Part shown: positions 44,579-54,493 of the stretch, piece after piece
Layout: the number at the start of each line of letters is the position of its first letter
Position numbering within the stretch: position 1 is the stretch's first letter
Source of the DNA: Streptomyces verrucosisporus
GTDB taxonomy: Bacteria > Actinomycetota > Actinomycetes > Streptomycetales > Streptomycetaceae
Direction of reading: 5' to 3'
Assembly (NCBI RefSeq): GCF_017114865.1
Contig: NZ_JADEYH010000004.1
Span: 186,001 to 250,000, forward strand
DNA: 64,000 nucleotides
The notes under the pieces: generated by a model
Seen by the model: only the letters and a program-made list of their open reading frames with translations
Databases searched by the model: none
Told to the model about the DNA's origin: nothing
Program-made: the position numbers and the translations under genes

Positions 44579-45229
44579 GTGATTCCCGGTGCCCGCTCCG
44601 ATCCGGACGGTCCGGCCGGCCCGGACGGCCTGGCAGGTCTCGTCCGGCGGCTGCGCGCCCTGCCGCCGTCGTGCGGGCCGGTGCGGCTGGTGGCGGTCGA
44701 CGGACACGCCGGGTCCGGCAAGAGCACGCTGGCCGGGCGCCTGGCTGCCCGGCTGGACGGGGCGCCGGTGCTCCATCTGGACGATCTGGCGAGCCATGAC
44801 GCCCTGTTCGGGTGGACCGGCCGTTTTCTGGAGCAGGTGGTCGCTCCCCTCTCGCGCGGGGAGTCGGCCCGGTACGAGGTGTACGACTGGGAGCGCCGGG
44901 TGTTCGGCGGGGCGTGTACGCTGCCGCCCGCGCCGGTGGTGCTGGTGGAGGGGGTCGGCGCGGGCCGTCGTGCCCTGCGCCCCCGTCTGGCCTGTGTCGT
45001 GTGGCTGGGGGTGCCGCGCGAGGAGGCCTGGGCCCGGGGGCGGCGCAGGGACGGGCCGGGGCTCGCGGGCTTCTGGGACGGCTGGGAGCGCGCGGAGGAG
45101 CGGCACTTCGCCGCCGATCCCACCCTCCCCCACGCCGATCTCCTGGTACGGCGGTGCGCACGGGGATATCTGGTGCTTCCGGGACCGCGAGGAGAGCGCG
45201 AGAAGTCCGCCGGTGGCTACGGCGGGTGA
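44579..45229 (+). CDS. Uridine-kinase-like P-loop protein
   Basis: A 216-residue cytoplasmic P-loop protein with Walker A DGHAGSGKST (K48), a following HLDDLASHDALF, ERRVFGGACTLPPAPVVLVEGVGAGRRAL typical of uridine-kinase-like/AAA small kinases, and an Arg lid region (RGRRRDG). Substrate unknown. GTG start (44579). It is divergent from the peptidase; 217 bp hold both promoters. Confidence 0.82.
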   Translation: MIPGARSDPDGPAGPDGLAGLVRRLRALPPSCGPVRLVAVDGHAGSGKSTLAGRLAARLDGAPVLHLDDLASHDALFGWTGRFLEQVVAPLSRGESARYEVYDWERRVFGGACTLPPAPVVLVEGVGAGRRALRPRLACVVWLGVPREEAWARGRRRDGPGLAGFWDGWERAEERHFAADPTLPHADLLVRRCARGYLVLPGPRGEREKSAGGYGG

Positions 45230-45350
45230 CGTGGTGTCAGCTCTGCGCGCTCCGGCCGTACCGGGCCCTACGTTCCCTCCCGCACCGGCTTGACCGGCCC
45301 CGGTTCCCGGTTCTACGTTCTCCCTGAACGGTCTGCACAGGCCGTTCCGC

Positions 45351-45390
45351 ACGAAGCCCCCGGTTGTTCCCCCGTGATCGGGGGCTTCGT
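45351..45390. terminator. Strong terminator after the P-loop kinase
   Basis: A 12-bp stem, ACGAAGCCCCCG (45351-45362) and CGGGGGCTTCGT (45379-45390). The 484-bp gap 45230-45713 contains no gene; besides this hairpin and the following tandem repeat I see nothing else in it. Confidence 0.75.
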
Positions 45391-45421
45391 CCTGTCCGGA
45401 TCCTGTCCGGATCCTGTCCGG
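45391..45421. repeat. 11-bp tandem repeat
   Basis: CCTGTCCGGAT twice and a partial third copy, directly after the terminator. Confidence 0.7.
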
Positions 45422-45713
45422 TCCCCGTCAGGTCCCGTCCGGAGGGCTCCGGCGCGTTCTCACCGTCCGTCACCGAACTTCTGTCACCGGTCCGCCGGCG
45501 CCCGGCCGTCTCACCTCCGGCCCGCCCCGTGCCCGCCCATACGCCGTCTACGCCAGAAACCGGGGCGCGGGTACCATGCCAAAGGCCTCGGACGGCTTGG
45601 ATCCTGCCCTGCTGCCTGCGGCAACTCCCTTTCAGAGCATGGTCGTCGAGTGCCTTTGAGAACCACCGCCGCCGTCGGGTGACCACCCGGCGCATACCTT
45701 CGGGGGACGTTTC

Positions 45714-47684
45714 GTGGGGGACGTGAGGGACTACGGCACGCAGGACGTCCACGGTCCGCAGGCCCCCGCCGATCTCGCCTGGCTGCGCGGCGTCGACGCG
45801 TACACAGTGGGCTCCTACACCCACGCCGAGGAGGAGTTCCGCACCGCCGTGCGCATCGACCCGGGTATGGCCGACGCCTGGCTGGGGCTGCACGCCCTGC
45901 GCGTGGACACCGCCACCGCACTGCTGCGGATGCACGAGCACCGCCACCGCTTCGGCGAGCAGCGCGCCCGGCATGACCGCGCCCTCAACTCCTGGTACTG
46001 GCTGGGCTGGTGGGTGCAGCCGGTGCTGGAGACCGAGCGCGACCTGCTGCTGGCGCACGCCTCGCACTGGCTGGACGGCCGGCGTGTGGCGGATCTGGAC
46101 CGGGCGCTGGCCGAGTGCCCGCCGGTCGAGGCCGACCCGCTGGTGCGGTTCCTGCACGCCTGCCGCGCCTATCTCACCAAGGACTGGGAGCTGCTGGTCC
46201 GGCACACCGAGCCGCTGGTGGGCGATCCGCTGCTGGGTGTGGAGGCGAGCCTGTTCGCGGGCATGGCCCGGGTGCGGCTGGAGATGTACGGGCAGGCCGA
46301 GCCGCTGCTGGCCGCCGCCCTGATGCGCTGTCGCAGCGAGCAGCCGCAGCGCAAGGAGCTGCGCTACTGGCTGGCCCGGGCGCGGGAGGGCACCGGGCGC
46401 AGCGCGGCGGCGCTGCCGCTGTACCGGGCGGTGTACCGGGTGGATCCGGCGTTCATGGACACCGCCGCCCGGCTCACCGCCATCGCCGAGGGCGACGGGC
46501 TGGACGACGCGCCGGAGGTGGCGTCCGCGGCCGTGACGGTCGTGGACGGTGCCGGCGGGGCGGGGGACGTGTCGTTCGGCGGTCTTCCGGATGATCCTTC
46601 GGTCGGCGGCGGGTGGCCCGCCGACGGTGCGGACCTCGCCGACCCGGCCGCCGGGGGCCTGGTCCCCGGAAGCCCGACGGGCGGCGGCGCGGGCGGCGTG
46701 GACGGGCCCGTGCCGGTGGAGGCGGACCGGGCCCGGGAGCGGTCCTCCGGCCGCCGGGGGGCTGCCGGCCGCTTCCCGGCGGGGCCGGCCGATCCGGTGC
46801 TGCTGGCCCGCGCGATGGGGGAGCTGGAGCGCATGGTCGGCCTGGAGCCGGTCAAGCGCCAGGTGCGGGCGCTGTCGGCGCAGCTGCACATGGCGCGGCT
46901 CCGCGCCGAGCAGGGACTGCCCGTCCAGCCGCCCAAGCGGCACTTCGTCTTCTCCGGCCCCTCGGGCACGGGGAAGACGACGGTGGCGCGGATCCTGGGG
47001 CGGGTCTTCTGTGCGCTGGGCCTGCTGGGCGGCGACCATCTGGTGGAGGCGCAGCGCTCCGACCTGGTGGGCGAGTACCTGGGTCAGACGGCGGTCAAGG
47101 CGAACGAGCTGATCGACTCCGCGCTGGGCGGGGTGCTCTTCGTGGACGAGGCGTACAGCCTGTCCAACACCGGCTACGGCAAGGGCGACGCGTACGGCGA
47201 CGAGGCGCTCCAGGTGCTGCTCAAGCGCGCCGAGGACAACCGGGACCGGCTGGTGGTGATCCTGGCGGGCTATCCGGAGGGCATGGACCGGCTGCTGGCC
47301 GCCAACCCGGGCCTGGGCTCGCGTTTCACCACCCGGGTGGACTTCCCCAGCTACCGCCCGCCGGAGCTGACGGCCATCGGCGAGGTGCTGGCGGCGGAGA
47401 ACGACGATGTGTGGGACGAGGAGGCGCTGGAGGAGCTGCGCAGCATCAGCGGCCATGTGGTGGGCCAGGGCTGGATCGACGAGCTGGGCAACGGCCGCTT
47501 TCTGCGCACCCTTTACGAGAAGTCCTGCGCCTACCGCGATCTGCGGCTGTCGGACTGTCCGGGTACGCCCTCCCGGGAGGAGCTGGCGACGCTGCGGCTG
47601 CCGGATCTGATGCAGGCCTATGGTGAGGTGCTGTCCGGCCGCGGCCCCGAGGGGCCGCGGCGCGAGCCCCCCTCGTTCGCCTGA
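45714..47684 (+). CDS. EccA/CbbX-like AAA ATPase with N-terminal TPR region
   Basis: A 656-residue cytoplasmic AAA+ protein. The N-terminal 280 residues are TPR-like helices (AYTVGSYTHAEEEFRTAVRIDPGMADAWLGLHAL), joined by a Gly-rich linker (about 275-370) to an AAA domain: GLEPVKRQVRALSAQL, Walker A GPSGTGKT (415-422), VGEYLGQTAVKANELID, Walker B GVLFVDEAYS and the sensor VVILAGYPEGMDRLL. This is the architecture of type VII secretion EccA; CbbX has a similar AAA part. No other ESX genes are next to it. GTG at 45714; a GTG three codons on is an alternative. Confidence 0.85.
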   Translation: MGDVRDYGTQDVHGPQAPADLAWLRGVDAYTVGSYTHAEEEFRTAVRIDPGMADAWLGLHALRVDTATALLRMHEHRHRFGEQRARHDRALNSWYWLGWWVQPVLETERDLLLAHASHWLDGRRVADLDRALAECPPVEADPLVRFLHACRAYLTKDWELLVRHTEPLVGDPLLGVEASLFAGMARVRLEMYGQAEPLLAAALMRCRSEQPQRKELRYWLARAREGTGRSAAALPLYRAVYRVDPAFMDTAARLTAIAEGDGLDDAPEVASAAVTVVDGAGGAGDVSFGGLPDDPSVGGGWPADGADLADPAAGGLVPGSPTGGGAGGVDGPVPVEADRARERSSGRRGAAGRFPAGPADPVLLARAMGELERMVGLEPVKRQVRALSAQLHMARLRAEQGLPVQPPKRHFVFSGPSGTGKTTVARILGRVFCALGLLGGDHLVEAQRSDLVGEYLGQTAVKANELIDSALGGVLFVDEAYSLSNTGYGKGDAYGDEALQVLLKRAEDNRDRLVVILAGYPEGMDRLLAANPGLGSRFTTRVDFPSYRPPELTAIGEVLAAENDDVWDEEALEELRSISGHVVGQGWIDELGNGRFLRTLYEKSCAYRDLRLSDCPGTPSREELATLRLPDLMQAYGEVLSGRGPEGPRREPPSFA

Positions 47685-47742
47685 CCTGCGCTCGGGGGGC
47701 GGTGCGGAGTGCGGTTCCGGCCCGCCCCGGAGGGCCCGCGGG

Positions 47743-48222
47743 TCAGCCGGAGGACGGCCCCGTGCCGTGGCGCTCGGCCAGCGCGCGCAGCGCCTTCGCG
47801 TCCCGGACGGCCTGCTGTTTGGCGACGCCGGGCTGGATGCCCATGGCGGGCAGGGTGGTGCCGTCGGCGAGGTCGAGCAGGACCCAGGGGTCGCCGGGGC
47901 GGAGGTTCACCTTGATGATCTCCGCCCATTCCAGGTGGCGGACGGTGGTGAGGTTGACGACCGTGACGCCACTCTCCTCGGCGACCACCTTCGGACGGCT
48001 GAGCAGGGCGAGGACGCCGAGGAACAGCAGGCCGGTGAGGACGAAGGAAGCCCGCTCCCCCGCGCCGAGACCCTCCAGCATCATCGCGACCGTGGTGAGG
48101 GTGGCCAGGATCGCGACGCCGACCGACAGCAGGACGACGCGGGTGCGGGCGGGCCGGAAGGTCACCGGCAGTCCGGGACCGGAGCCGGGGTCTGTGCCGG
48201 GCTCGGGGGCGGGGGCGGGCAC
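47743..48222 (-). CDS. Membrane protein with PH-like domain
   Basis: A 159-residue protein with two membrane helices (VVLLSVGVAILATLTTVAMML and FVLTGLLFLGVLALL) and a cytoplasmic PH-like domain (KVVAEESGVTVVNLTTVRHLEWAEIIKVNLRPGDPWVLLDLADGTTLPAMGIQP), common downstream of hisG in streptomycetes. GTG 48222 was chosen as the first start after AAAGAG; upstream sequence is low-complexity. Function unknown. Confidence 0.8.
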   Translation of the reverse strand: MPAPAPEPGTDPGSGPGLPVTFRPARTRVVLLSVGVAILATLTTVAMMLEGLGAGERASFVLTGLLFLGVLALLSRPKVVAEESGVTVVNLTTVRHLEWAEIIKVNLRPGDPWVLLDLADGTTLPAMGIQPGVAKQQAVRDAKALRALAERHGTGPSSG

Positions 48223-48286
48223 GTGCGTCGCTCTTTCGATGGGTCGGTGCTTGCTTGTCTCGATGCCTCGGTGGGTGCCGGCGGCC

Positions 48287-49135
48287 TCAGAGGCGGCAGG
48301 CGTGGATGCCGGTGGTGAGGATCGCCCGGGCACCCAGTTCGTACAGGTCGTCCATGATCCGCTGGGCCTCCCCGGCGGGCACCATGGAGCGCACCGCGAC
48401 CCAGCCCTCGTGGTGCAGCGGCGAGATGGTGGGCGACTCCAGGCCCGGGGTGAGGGCCACGGCCTGCTCGACCTTCTCGGCGCGGATGTCGTAGTCCATC
48501 ATCACGTAGCGCCGGGCCACCAGGACGCCCTGCATGCGGCGGAGGAACTGCCGCACCTTGGGGTCGTCGGCCGGTGCTCCGGTGCGCCGGATGACGACGG
48601 CCTCGGACTCCAGGATGGGCTCGCCGATGATCTCCAGTCCGGCGTTGCGCAGCGTGGTGCCGGTCTCGACGACATCGGCGATGATCTCGGCGACGCCGAG
48701 CTGGATGGCGGTCTCCACCGCGCCGTCGAGGCGGACGACGGAGGCGTCCACCCCGTTGTCGGCCAGGTGCTTGGCGACCAGGCCGGGGAAGGAGGTGGCG
48801 ATGGTCATGCCGCCGAAGTCGCCGACACCGCCGGCCGTGCCGGGGCGGGTGGCGTAGCGGAAGGTGGAGCCGGCGAAGCCGAGCCGGAGGATCTCCTCGG
48901 CGGCGGCCCCGGAGTCCAGCAGCAGGTCGCGGCCGGTGATGCCGATGTCGAGCTTGCCGGAGCCCACGTAGACGGCGATGTCGCGGGGGCGGAGGAAGAA
49001 GAACTCGACCTCGTTGTCGCTGTCCACCAGGACCAGCTCGCGGCGGTCCTTGCGCTGCTTGTAGCCGGCCTCATGGAGCATCGCCGACGCAGGCTCGGAC
49101 AGTGAACCCTTGTTGGGGACGGCGATGCGCAGCAT
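48287..49135 (-). CDS. hisG: ATP phosphoribosyltransferase
   Basis: A 282-residue long-form HisG, the first and feedback-inhibited step of histidine synthesis (ATP + PRPP to phosphoribosyl-ATP). MLRIAVPNKGSLSEPA, DIGITGRDLL, the PRPP signature EIIADVVETGTTLRNAGLEI and a C-terminal HisG_C regulatory domain (LESPTISPLHHEGWVAVRSMVP) are all present. The long form does not need HisZ. It lies 133 bp after hisE on the same strand. Confidence 0.96.
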   Translation of the reverse strand: MLRIAVPNKGSLSEPASAMLHEAGYKQRKDRRELVLVDSDNEVEFFFLRPRDIAVYVGSGKLDIGITGRDLLLDSGAAAEEILRLGFAGSTFRYATRPGTAGGVGDFGGMTIATSFPGLVAKHLADNGVDASVVRLDGAVETAIQLGVAEIIADVVETGTTLRNAGLEIIGEPILESEAVVIRRTGAPADDPKVRQFLRRMQGVLVARRYVMMDYDIRAEKVEQAVALTPGLESPTISPLHHEGWVAVRSMVPAGEAQRIMDDLYELGARAILTTGIHACRL

Positions 49136-49268
49136 GGGGCGGTCTTCCTTCGCTTCTTCGGGCCGGTGCGAGCGGCGCGCGGTGGGGTCGTGCGGGTGGA
49201 GTGGTGCGGTGGTACGGGCGGGGGCGCGGTCGGCGGTGACGGCGCCGGCGAGGTTGCGGGGGCGCTTC

Positions 49269-49541
49269 CTACAGGTGAGCGTATACGTCGTCGAGGCCGA
49301 TACCCCGGGCGACCATCATCACCTGAAGGTGGTACAGCAGTTGGGAGATCTCCTCGGCGGTGCGCTCGGCTCCCTCGTGCTCCGCGGCCATCCACACCTC
49401 GGCGGCCTCCTCGACGACCTTCTTGCCGATGGTGTGGACGCCCGCGGCCACCAGTTCGGCGGTGCGGGAGGTGGCGGGGTCGCCGGTGGCGGCCTTCTGC
49501 TGGAGCTCGCCGAAGAGCTCCTCGAATGTCTTGTTCGCCAT
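49269..49541 (-). CDS. hisE: Phosphoribosyl-ATP pyrophosphatase
   Basis: A 90-residue MazG-fold HisE, step two of histidine synthesis (hydrolysis of phosphoribosyl-ATP). The metal-binding pattern is intact: [46 protein letters not shown]. It follows ribH by 34 bp and precedes hisG, so histidine genes appear joined to the riboflavin operon. Confidence 0.95.
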   Translation of the reverse strand: MANKTFEELFGELQQKAATGDPATSRTAELVAAGVHTIGKKVVEEAAEVWMAAEHEGAERTAEEISQLLYHLQVMMVARGIGLDDVYAHL

Positions 49542-49575
49542 GGTGCCCCCTACCCTACGCCGGTCGCGGGGCCGC

Positions 49576-50061
49576 TCACCGCCAGGGTTCGGCGACGGTG
49601 CGCAGGACGGCGGCCGTGGCGACGGCGGCGGTGACCGCCTCGTGGCCCTTGTCCTCGCTGGAGCCCTCCAGCCCGGCGCGGTCCAGGGCCTGCTCCTCGG
49701 TGTCGCAGGTCAGCACGCCGAAGCCGACGGGAACGCCGGTCTCCACGGAGACCTGGGTGAGGCCGGCGGTGACGCCCTGGCAGACGTAGTCGAAGTGCGG
49801 GGTGCCGCCGCGGATGACGACGCCGAGGGCGACGACCGCGTCGTAGCCGCGGGCGGCCAGCACCTTGGCGGCGACGGGCAGCTCGAAGCTGCCGGGGACG
49901 CGCAGCACGGTGGGCTCGTGGATGCCCAGCTCGCCCAGGGCTCGCAGCGCGCCGTCGAGCAGGCCGCCCATCACCTTCTCGTGCCACTGCGCGGCGATCA
50001 CGGCCACGCGCAGGTCGCCGCAGTTCTTGACGGTCAGTTCGGGGGCGCCCTTGCCGCTCAC
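49576..50061 (-). CDS. ribH: 6,7-dimethyl-8-ribityllumazine synthase
   Basis: A 161-residue lumazine synthase that condenses 3,4-dihydroxybutanone phosphate with the ribityl pyrimidine. Landmarks: [61 protein letters not shown] (catalytic H in this loop) and [18 protein letters not shown] start with GAGGAGCAAC upstream. Fifth gene of the riboflavin run; 94 bp separates it from ribBA. Confidence 0.96.
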   Translation of the reverse strand: MSGKGAPELTVKNCGDLRVAVIAAQWHEKVMGGLLDGALRALGELGIHEPTVLRVPGSFELPVAAKVLAARGYDAVVALGVVIRGGTPHFDYVCQGVTAGLTQVSVETGVPVGFGVLTCDTEEQALDRAGLEGSSEDKGHEAVTAAVATAAVLRTVAEPWR

Positions 50062-50155
50062 GTTGCTCCTCGTCGACGGGTGTTCGATGGACAGGTGTAG
50101 AGGTGGGGTGTTACGGGTGTGGATGTGCGGGCGGGGTGTTACGGCGGGGCCGGTG

Positions 50156-51544
50156 TCACTGGCCGCCGCAGACGGGGACCGGTTCGCCGTCCAGCCAGGG
50201 CAGGTCGTGACCCATGCGGTCCCGCTTGGTGCGCAGGTAGCGCAGGTTGTGCTCGCCCGCCTGGACGGGCATCGGCTCGCGGCCGGTGACGCGCAGGCCG
50301 TACCGGGCGAGGGCGCCGGTCTTGTCGGGGTTGTTGGTCATCAGCCGCAGGGAACGCACGCCGAGGTCGGTAAGCATCCGCGCGGCGGCGGCGTAGTCGC
50401 GGGCGTCGGCGGGCAGGCCGAGTTCCAGGTTGGCGTCGAGGGTGTCGCGGCCGGCCTCCTGGAGCTGGTAGGCGCGCAGCTTGGACAGCAGGCCGATGCC
50501 CCGGCCCTCGTGTCCGCGCAGGTAGACCACCACACCACGGCCCTCGGCGGCCACGCGGCGCAGGGAGTCCTCCAGTTGGGGGCCGCAGTCGCAGCGCAGG
50601 GAGCCGAACACGTCGCCGGTCAGGCACTCGGAATGCACTCGCACCAGTACGTTCTCGGCGCCCTCGACGTCCCCGGTGACCAGGGCGATGTGCTCCACGC
50701 CGTCGGCGGTGGAGCGGTAGCCGTGGGCGCGGAAGCCGCCGTGGGCGGTGGGCAGGGAGGTGACGGCCTCGCGGCGGACGACGGGGACGGCAGGGGTGGC
50801 GGGGGCGGGGACTGCGGCGGGCGCGGGGACGGAGGGAGCGGCCCGCTCGCGGGAGCGGCGGTAGGCGATCAGCGCCTCGATGGAGACGATCGCCAGACCG
50901 TGCTTGCGGGCGAAGGGCACCAGCTCGGGCAGGCGCAGCATGGTGCCGTCCTCGCCGGCGATCTCCACGATGGCGGCGGCGGGGCGCAGTCCGGCCAGCC
51001 GGGCGAGGTCGACCCCGGCCTCGGTGTGGCCGGGGCGCTCCAGCACGCCGCCGGGGCGGGCGCGCAGCGGGAAGACGTGGCCTGGGCGCACGAAGTCGCC
51101 GGCCTCGCGGGCCGGGTCGGCCAGCAGCCGGATGGTGGTGGCGCGGTCGGCGGCGGAGATGCCGGTGGTCACGCCGTGGGCGGCTGAGGCGTCCACGGAG
51201 ACGGTGAAGGCGGTGCCCATCGACTCGGTGTTGTCGCCGACCATCTGCGGCAACTCCAGCCGCTCCAGCTCGCCGGCCTCCATCGGGGTGCAGATCAGGC
51301 CGCGGCACTCGCTCATCATGAAGGCGACGATCTCGGGCGTGATCAGCTCGGCCGCGACGATGAGGTCGCCCTCGTTCTCGCGGTCCTCGTCGTCGACGAC
51401 GACCACCGGGCGCCCGGCGGCGATGTCGGCGATCGCTCGCTCGACCGGGTCCAGCGCCGGGACGTCGCCGGCCGCACCGCCGAACGCGTCGGCCGCTGCC
51501 TCGGATTCGGCGGTGCGCGGGTTCCAGGGGTGCAGCACGGTCAT
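50156..51544 (-). CDS. ribBA: 3,4-dihydroxybutanone phosphate synthase / GTP cyclohydrolase II
   Basis: A 462-residue bifunctional enzyme supplying both precursors of riboflavin. The DHBP synthase half (about 30-230) has [19 protein letters not shown] and [16 protein letters not shown] variable Pro/Ala linker ([19 protein letters not shown]) leads to the GTP cyclohydrolase II half, with zinc cysteines in [20 protein letters not shown] and [12 protein letters not shown]. The ATG overlaps the ribM stop (ATGA). Confidence 0.96.
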   Translation of the reverse strand: MTVLHPWNPRTAESEAAADAFGGAAGDVPALDPVERAIADIAAGRPVVVVDDEDRENEGDLIVAAELITPEIVAFMMSECRGLICTPMEAGELERLELPQMVGDNTESMGTAFTVSVDASAAHGVTTGISAADRATTIRLLADPAREAGDFVRPGHVFPLRARPGGVLERPGHTEAGVDLARLAGLRPAAAIVEIAGEDGTMLRLPELVPFARKHGLAIVSIEALIAYRRSRERAAPSVPAPAAVPAPATPAVPVVRREAVTSLPTAHGGFRAHGYRSTADGVEHIALVTGDVEGAENVLVRVHSECLTGDVFGSLRCDCGPQLEDSLRRVAAEGRGVVVYLRGHEGRGIGLLSKLRAYQLQEAGRDTLDANLELGLPADARDYAAAARMLTDLGVRSLRLMTNNPDKTGALARYGLRVTGREPMPVQAGEHNLRYLRTKRDRMGHDLPWLDGEPVPVCGGQ

Positions 51545-52242
51545 GCCGGGGCTCCTTCCAGAGCGGAGTCGTTCGCCGCCTTCGCGCGGGAGCGCAGCCA
51601 CCAGTCGCGCAGGCCCCACAGGACGAGGACGAAGTAGATGACGTAGACCAGGCCGGAGAAGGCCAGGCCGCTGCCGAAGGCGAGCGGGACGCCGACCAGG
51701 TCCACCAGCAGCCAGGCGAACCAGAACTCCACCCATCCGCGGGCCTGGGCGACCATCGCCGCCAGGGTGCCGACGAAGATGTAGGCGTCGGCCCACGGGC
51801 TCCAGGACAGTTGCGGGTAGAGCGTGAACAGTCCGCCGACGGCGAGGGTGCCGGCGGCCGTTCCGGCCAGCAGCCACCCGCGTTCGCGCCAGGTGGCGAA
51901 CCGTACGGTGATCCTGCCGTCGGCGCTGTCGGCCGCGCTCCCGTGGTCCTCCGCGGAAGCGGGGGCTCCGCGCCGCCACTGGTACCAGCCCCACACCGCG
52001 ACGCCGATGACCAGCAGCTGCTTGCCGACGCCGCCCGAGAGCTGGGCGGAGGCGTAGGCGGCGACCAGGATGAGCCCGGCCAGGAACTGCGCGGGCCAGG
52101 TCCAGATGGAGCGGCGCCAGCCGAGGGCGAGGGCGATCAGGCCCATGACGTTGCCGACCATGTCGGACCACTTCACGCTCTGGCCGAACGCCTCGAAGGC
52201 GGTGCCGTTGAGGGCCCCGTCGAGCCACTCCAGCGCGCTCAT
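51541..52242 (-). CDS. ribM: PnuC-family vitamin transporter, probable riboflavin transporter RibM
   Basis: A 233-residue membrane protein of the PnuC/SWEET-like group with about seven helices. [39 protein letters not shown] and [44 protein letters not shown] are typical. PnuC relatives move nicotinamide riboside, but a copy inside an FMN-riboswitch operon is RibM, the energy-independent riboflavin facilitator. Overlaps both neighbours by four bases, so its expression is tied to theirs. Confidence 0.87.
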   Translation of the reverse strand: MSALEWLDGALNGTAFEAFGQSVKWSDMVGNVMGLIALALGWRRSIWTWPAQFLAGLILVAAYASAQLSGGVGKQLLVIGVAVWGWYQWRRGAPASAEDHGSAADSADGRITVRFATWRERGWLLAGTAAGTLAVGGLFTLYPQLSWSPWADAYIFVGTLAAMVAQARGWVEFWFAWLLVDLVGVPLAFGSGLAFSGLVYVIYFVLVLWGLRDWWLRSRAKAANDSALEGAPA

Positions 52243-52886
52243 CGAACGGCCCCGGCAGCACCGGCGGACTCGGCTGTTCCGGCTGTTCCGGCGGCGGCGC
52301 GGTGGCCGAGCAGCCGCTCGACGTACTTGGCCAGGACGTCCACCTCCAGGTTGACCGGATCCCCGACGCCCTTCACGCCCAGGGTCGTCAGGGCGAGGGT
52401 GGTGGGGATGAGGCTGACGGTGAAGTCCGTCCCGCCCGCCTCGACGACGGTGAGACTGACGCCGTCAACGGTGATCGAGCCCTTCTCGACGATGTAGCGG
52501 GTGAGTCCGCCCGGAGCGGCGATCCTGACGATCTCCCAGTTCTCGCCGGGTACGCGCTCGGTGATGGTGCCGGTGCCGTCCACGTGGCCCTGGACGATGT
52601 GGCCGCCCAGCCGTCCGCCCAGCGCCATGGGGCGCTCCAGGTTGACGCGGTCGCCGGCGGACAGGGCGCCGAGGCCGGAGCGCTTGAGGGTCTCGGCCAT
52701 GACGTCGGCGGTGAACTCGCCGCCGGAGGTGTCCACGACGGTCAGGCAGACGCCGTTGACCGCGATCGAGTCGCCGTGCTTCGCCCCCTCGGTCACCAGC
52801 GGGCCTCGCAGCCGGAAGCGGCTGGACTCGGCCATTTCCTCGACGGCGACGACCTCGCCCAGCTCTTCGACGATTCCGGTGAACAC
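52239..52886 (-). CDS. ribE: Riboflavin synthase alpha subunit
   Basis: A 215-residue enzyme that dismutates two lumazines to riboflavin. Two lumazine-binding barrels: [12 protein letters not shown] ... [15 protein letters not shown] in the first, [15 protein letters not shown] ... [16 protein letters not shown] in the second. It starts with GTG immediately after the ribD stop (TGAGTG). Also called ribC in some species. Tail of the protein is Ala-rich. Confidence 0.95.
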   Translation of the reverse strand: MFTGIVEELGEVVAVEEMAESSRFRLRGPLVTEGAKHGDSIAVNGVCLTVVDTSGGEFTADVMAETLKRSGLGALSAGDRVNLERPMALGGRLGGHIVQGHVDGTGTITERVPGENWEIVRIAAPGGLTRYIVEKGSITVDGVSLTVVEAGGTDFTVSLIPTTLALTTLGVKGVGDPVNLEVDVLAKYVERLLGHRAAAGTAGTAESAGAAGAVR

Positions 52887-54053
52887 TCAGGACTCCTTGG
52901 ACACGTGGACGGCGGGGGCGGGTGCGGCGGGCACGGCGGGCACGGCGTCGATGCGCAGATCGGGCCCGATGCGTTCGACCGCGGTCACCGTCAGCCGCAG
53001 CACATCGGCGATGGTGGCGATTCCGGCGCCTGCCAGGGCCGCGGGCCCGGCGCCCAGGAGGGCCGGGGCGAGGTAGGCGGTGACCCGGTCCACGGCGCGG
53101 GCGGCGACGAAGGCCCCGGCCAGGGTCGCGCCGCCCTCCAGCAGCACGGACCGCACCGCGCGGTCGTGGAGGGCCGTGAGCAGCGCGGCGACGTCCAGAC
53201 CGCCGCCGGGCCCGCCGGCGCGCGGCAGCCGCACCACCTCGGCGTGCCCGTCGAGGTGGGCGGTGGCGGCCTCCGGCAGGTCGTCGGCGACGGCGACCAG
53301 GGTGGGGGCCTCGCCGTCCAGGACACGTGCGCCGGGCCGGACGGCGCGGGCCTCGGTGTCGGCGACGACGCGCAGCGGCTGGACCGCGCCGGGGACACCT
53401 CGCACCGCGAGGTGGGGGTCGTCGGCGCGGGCGGTGCCGGAGCCGACGAGCACGGCGTCGGCCTCGGCGCGCAGCCGGTGGACGTCGGCGCGGGCGGCGC
53501 CGGAGGTGATCCAGCGGCTGGTGCCGTCGGCGGCGGCGGTACGGCCGTCGAGGGTGGCGGCGTACTTCCAGCGCACGTACGGGCGGCCCAGACGCACGGC
53601 GGTCAGCCAGGGGGCGTTGACCTCGGCGGCCTCCTCGGCCAGGAGGCCGCCCTCGGTGTCGACCCCGGCGGCGGCCAGGGTGGCCGCGCCGCCGCGGGCG
53701 GCGGGGGTGGGGTCGGCGACGGCGTAGACCACCCGGGCGACGCCGGCGTCGAGCAGGGCGCGGCTGCACGGGCCGGTGCGGCCGGTGTGGTCGCAGGGTT
53801 CCAGGGTGACGACGGCGGTGCCGCCGCGGGCCGACTCGCCCGCCTCGGCGAGGGCGTGGACCTCGGCGTGGGGACCGCCGGCACGCCGGTGCCAGCCTTC
53901 GCCGACGACGTGCCCGGCGGCGTCGAGGACGACGCAGCCGACGACGGGGTTGGGACTGGTGGAGCCGAGACCGCGGGCGGAGAGGGCTACGGCGCGGCGC
54001 ATGGCGTCGCGTTCGCGCTCCCGCACGGCGGGTGCTGCGGCTTCGGTGGCCAC
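52887..54053 (-). CDS. ribD: Diaminohydroxyphosphoribosylaminopyrimidine deaminase / reductase
   Basis: A 388-residue bifunctional enzyme of the second and third steps of riboflavin synthesis. The deaminase has its zinc site in GPHAEVHAL and TLEPCDHTGRTGPCSRAL. The reductase domain has VRWKYAATLDGRTAAADGTSRWITS and VGSGTARADDPHL. It begins with GTG at 54053 and is the first gene after the FMN riboswitch. The middle Ala/Val-rich segment before the C-terminus is long. Confidence 0.95.
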   Translation of the reverse strand: MATEAAAPAVRERERDAMRRAVALSARGLGSTSPNPVVGCVVLDAAGHVVGEGWHRRAGGPHAEVHALAEAGESARGGTAVVTLEPCDHTGRTGPCSRALLDAGVARVVYAVADPTPAARGGAATLAAAGVDTEGGLLAEEAAEVNAPWLTAVRLGRPYVRWKYAATLDGRTAAADGTSRWITSGAARADVHRLRAEADAVLVGSGTARADDPHLAVRGVPGAVQPLRVVADTEARAVRPGARVLDGEAPTLVAVADDLPEAATAHLDGHAEVVRLPRAGGPGGGLDVAALLTALHDRAVRSVLLEGGATLAGAFVAARAVDRVTAYLAPALLGAGPAALAGAGIATIADVLRLTVTAVERIGPDLRIDAVPAVPAAPAPAVHVSKES

Positions 54054-54218
54054 CGGGTCCTCCTGCCTCTTCGGGCACGGACTCCGGGGCGGTACGGGAA
54101 ACGAGCGGCCTCGCGGGATGGACGGGACGCCGGAGCGCGGGGCCGGACTCTCCGGGCCCGGCTGAGCGCCCGAGAATCCGCCTGCGGCGGCGTACCGGCC
54201 GTCTCACGGCCCGCCGCG

Positions 54219-54340
54219 CACTGCCTCCCATCCGGACTTTGACCGTCGGTCCAGGAATTTCACCTGGTCAACCGGCCGCTGGCAGCGGCCGGGTCGCGGA
54301 CTGTAACCGCCGGTTCGGAATTTCACCGACCCCGGAGTGC
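54219..54340 (-). ncRNA. FMN riboswitch (RFN element)
   Basis: On the reverse strand the strictly conserved RFN parts occur in order: GGGGTCGGTGAAATTCC, AACCGGCGGTTACAGTCCGC, a variable stem GGCCGCTGCCAGCGGCC, CCAGGTGAAATTCCTGG, ACCGACGGTCAAAGTCCGG and ATGGGAGGCAGTG. It lies about 165 nt before ribD and should turn the whole rib operon down when FMN is high. The expression platform is not clear; a G/C-rich leader follows. Confidence 0.97.
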
Positions 54341-54493
54341 GCTTGACGTTGGTACGCGGCCAGTGTGCCACGTCCGGATAGGGCAGCACTAGAGAGGGCC
54401 TGTGGACCGGCTCACAGCGGCAAGCGGCGCATCGGCCCGTACCCGCAGCTCGGCGGGCCCGCCGGGCCCGCGACGGCGGCTGTTCACCTCGCG

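Noticed and set aside
47639..47660. CCGCGGCCCC/GGGGCCGCGG palindrome as a terminator
   Set aside because: Lies inside the last codons of the AAA protein gene; coding constraint explains it as well as termination.
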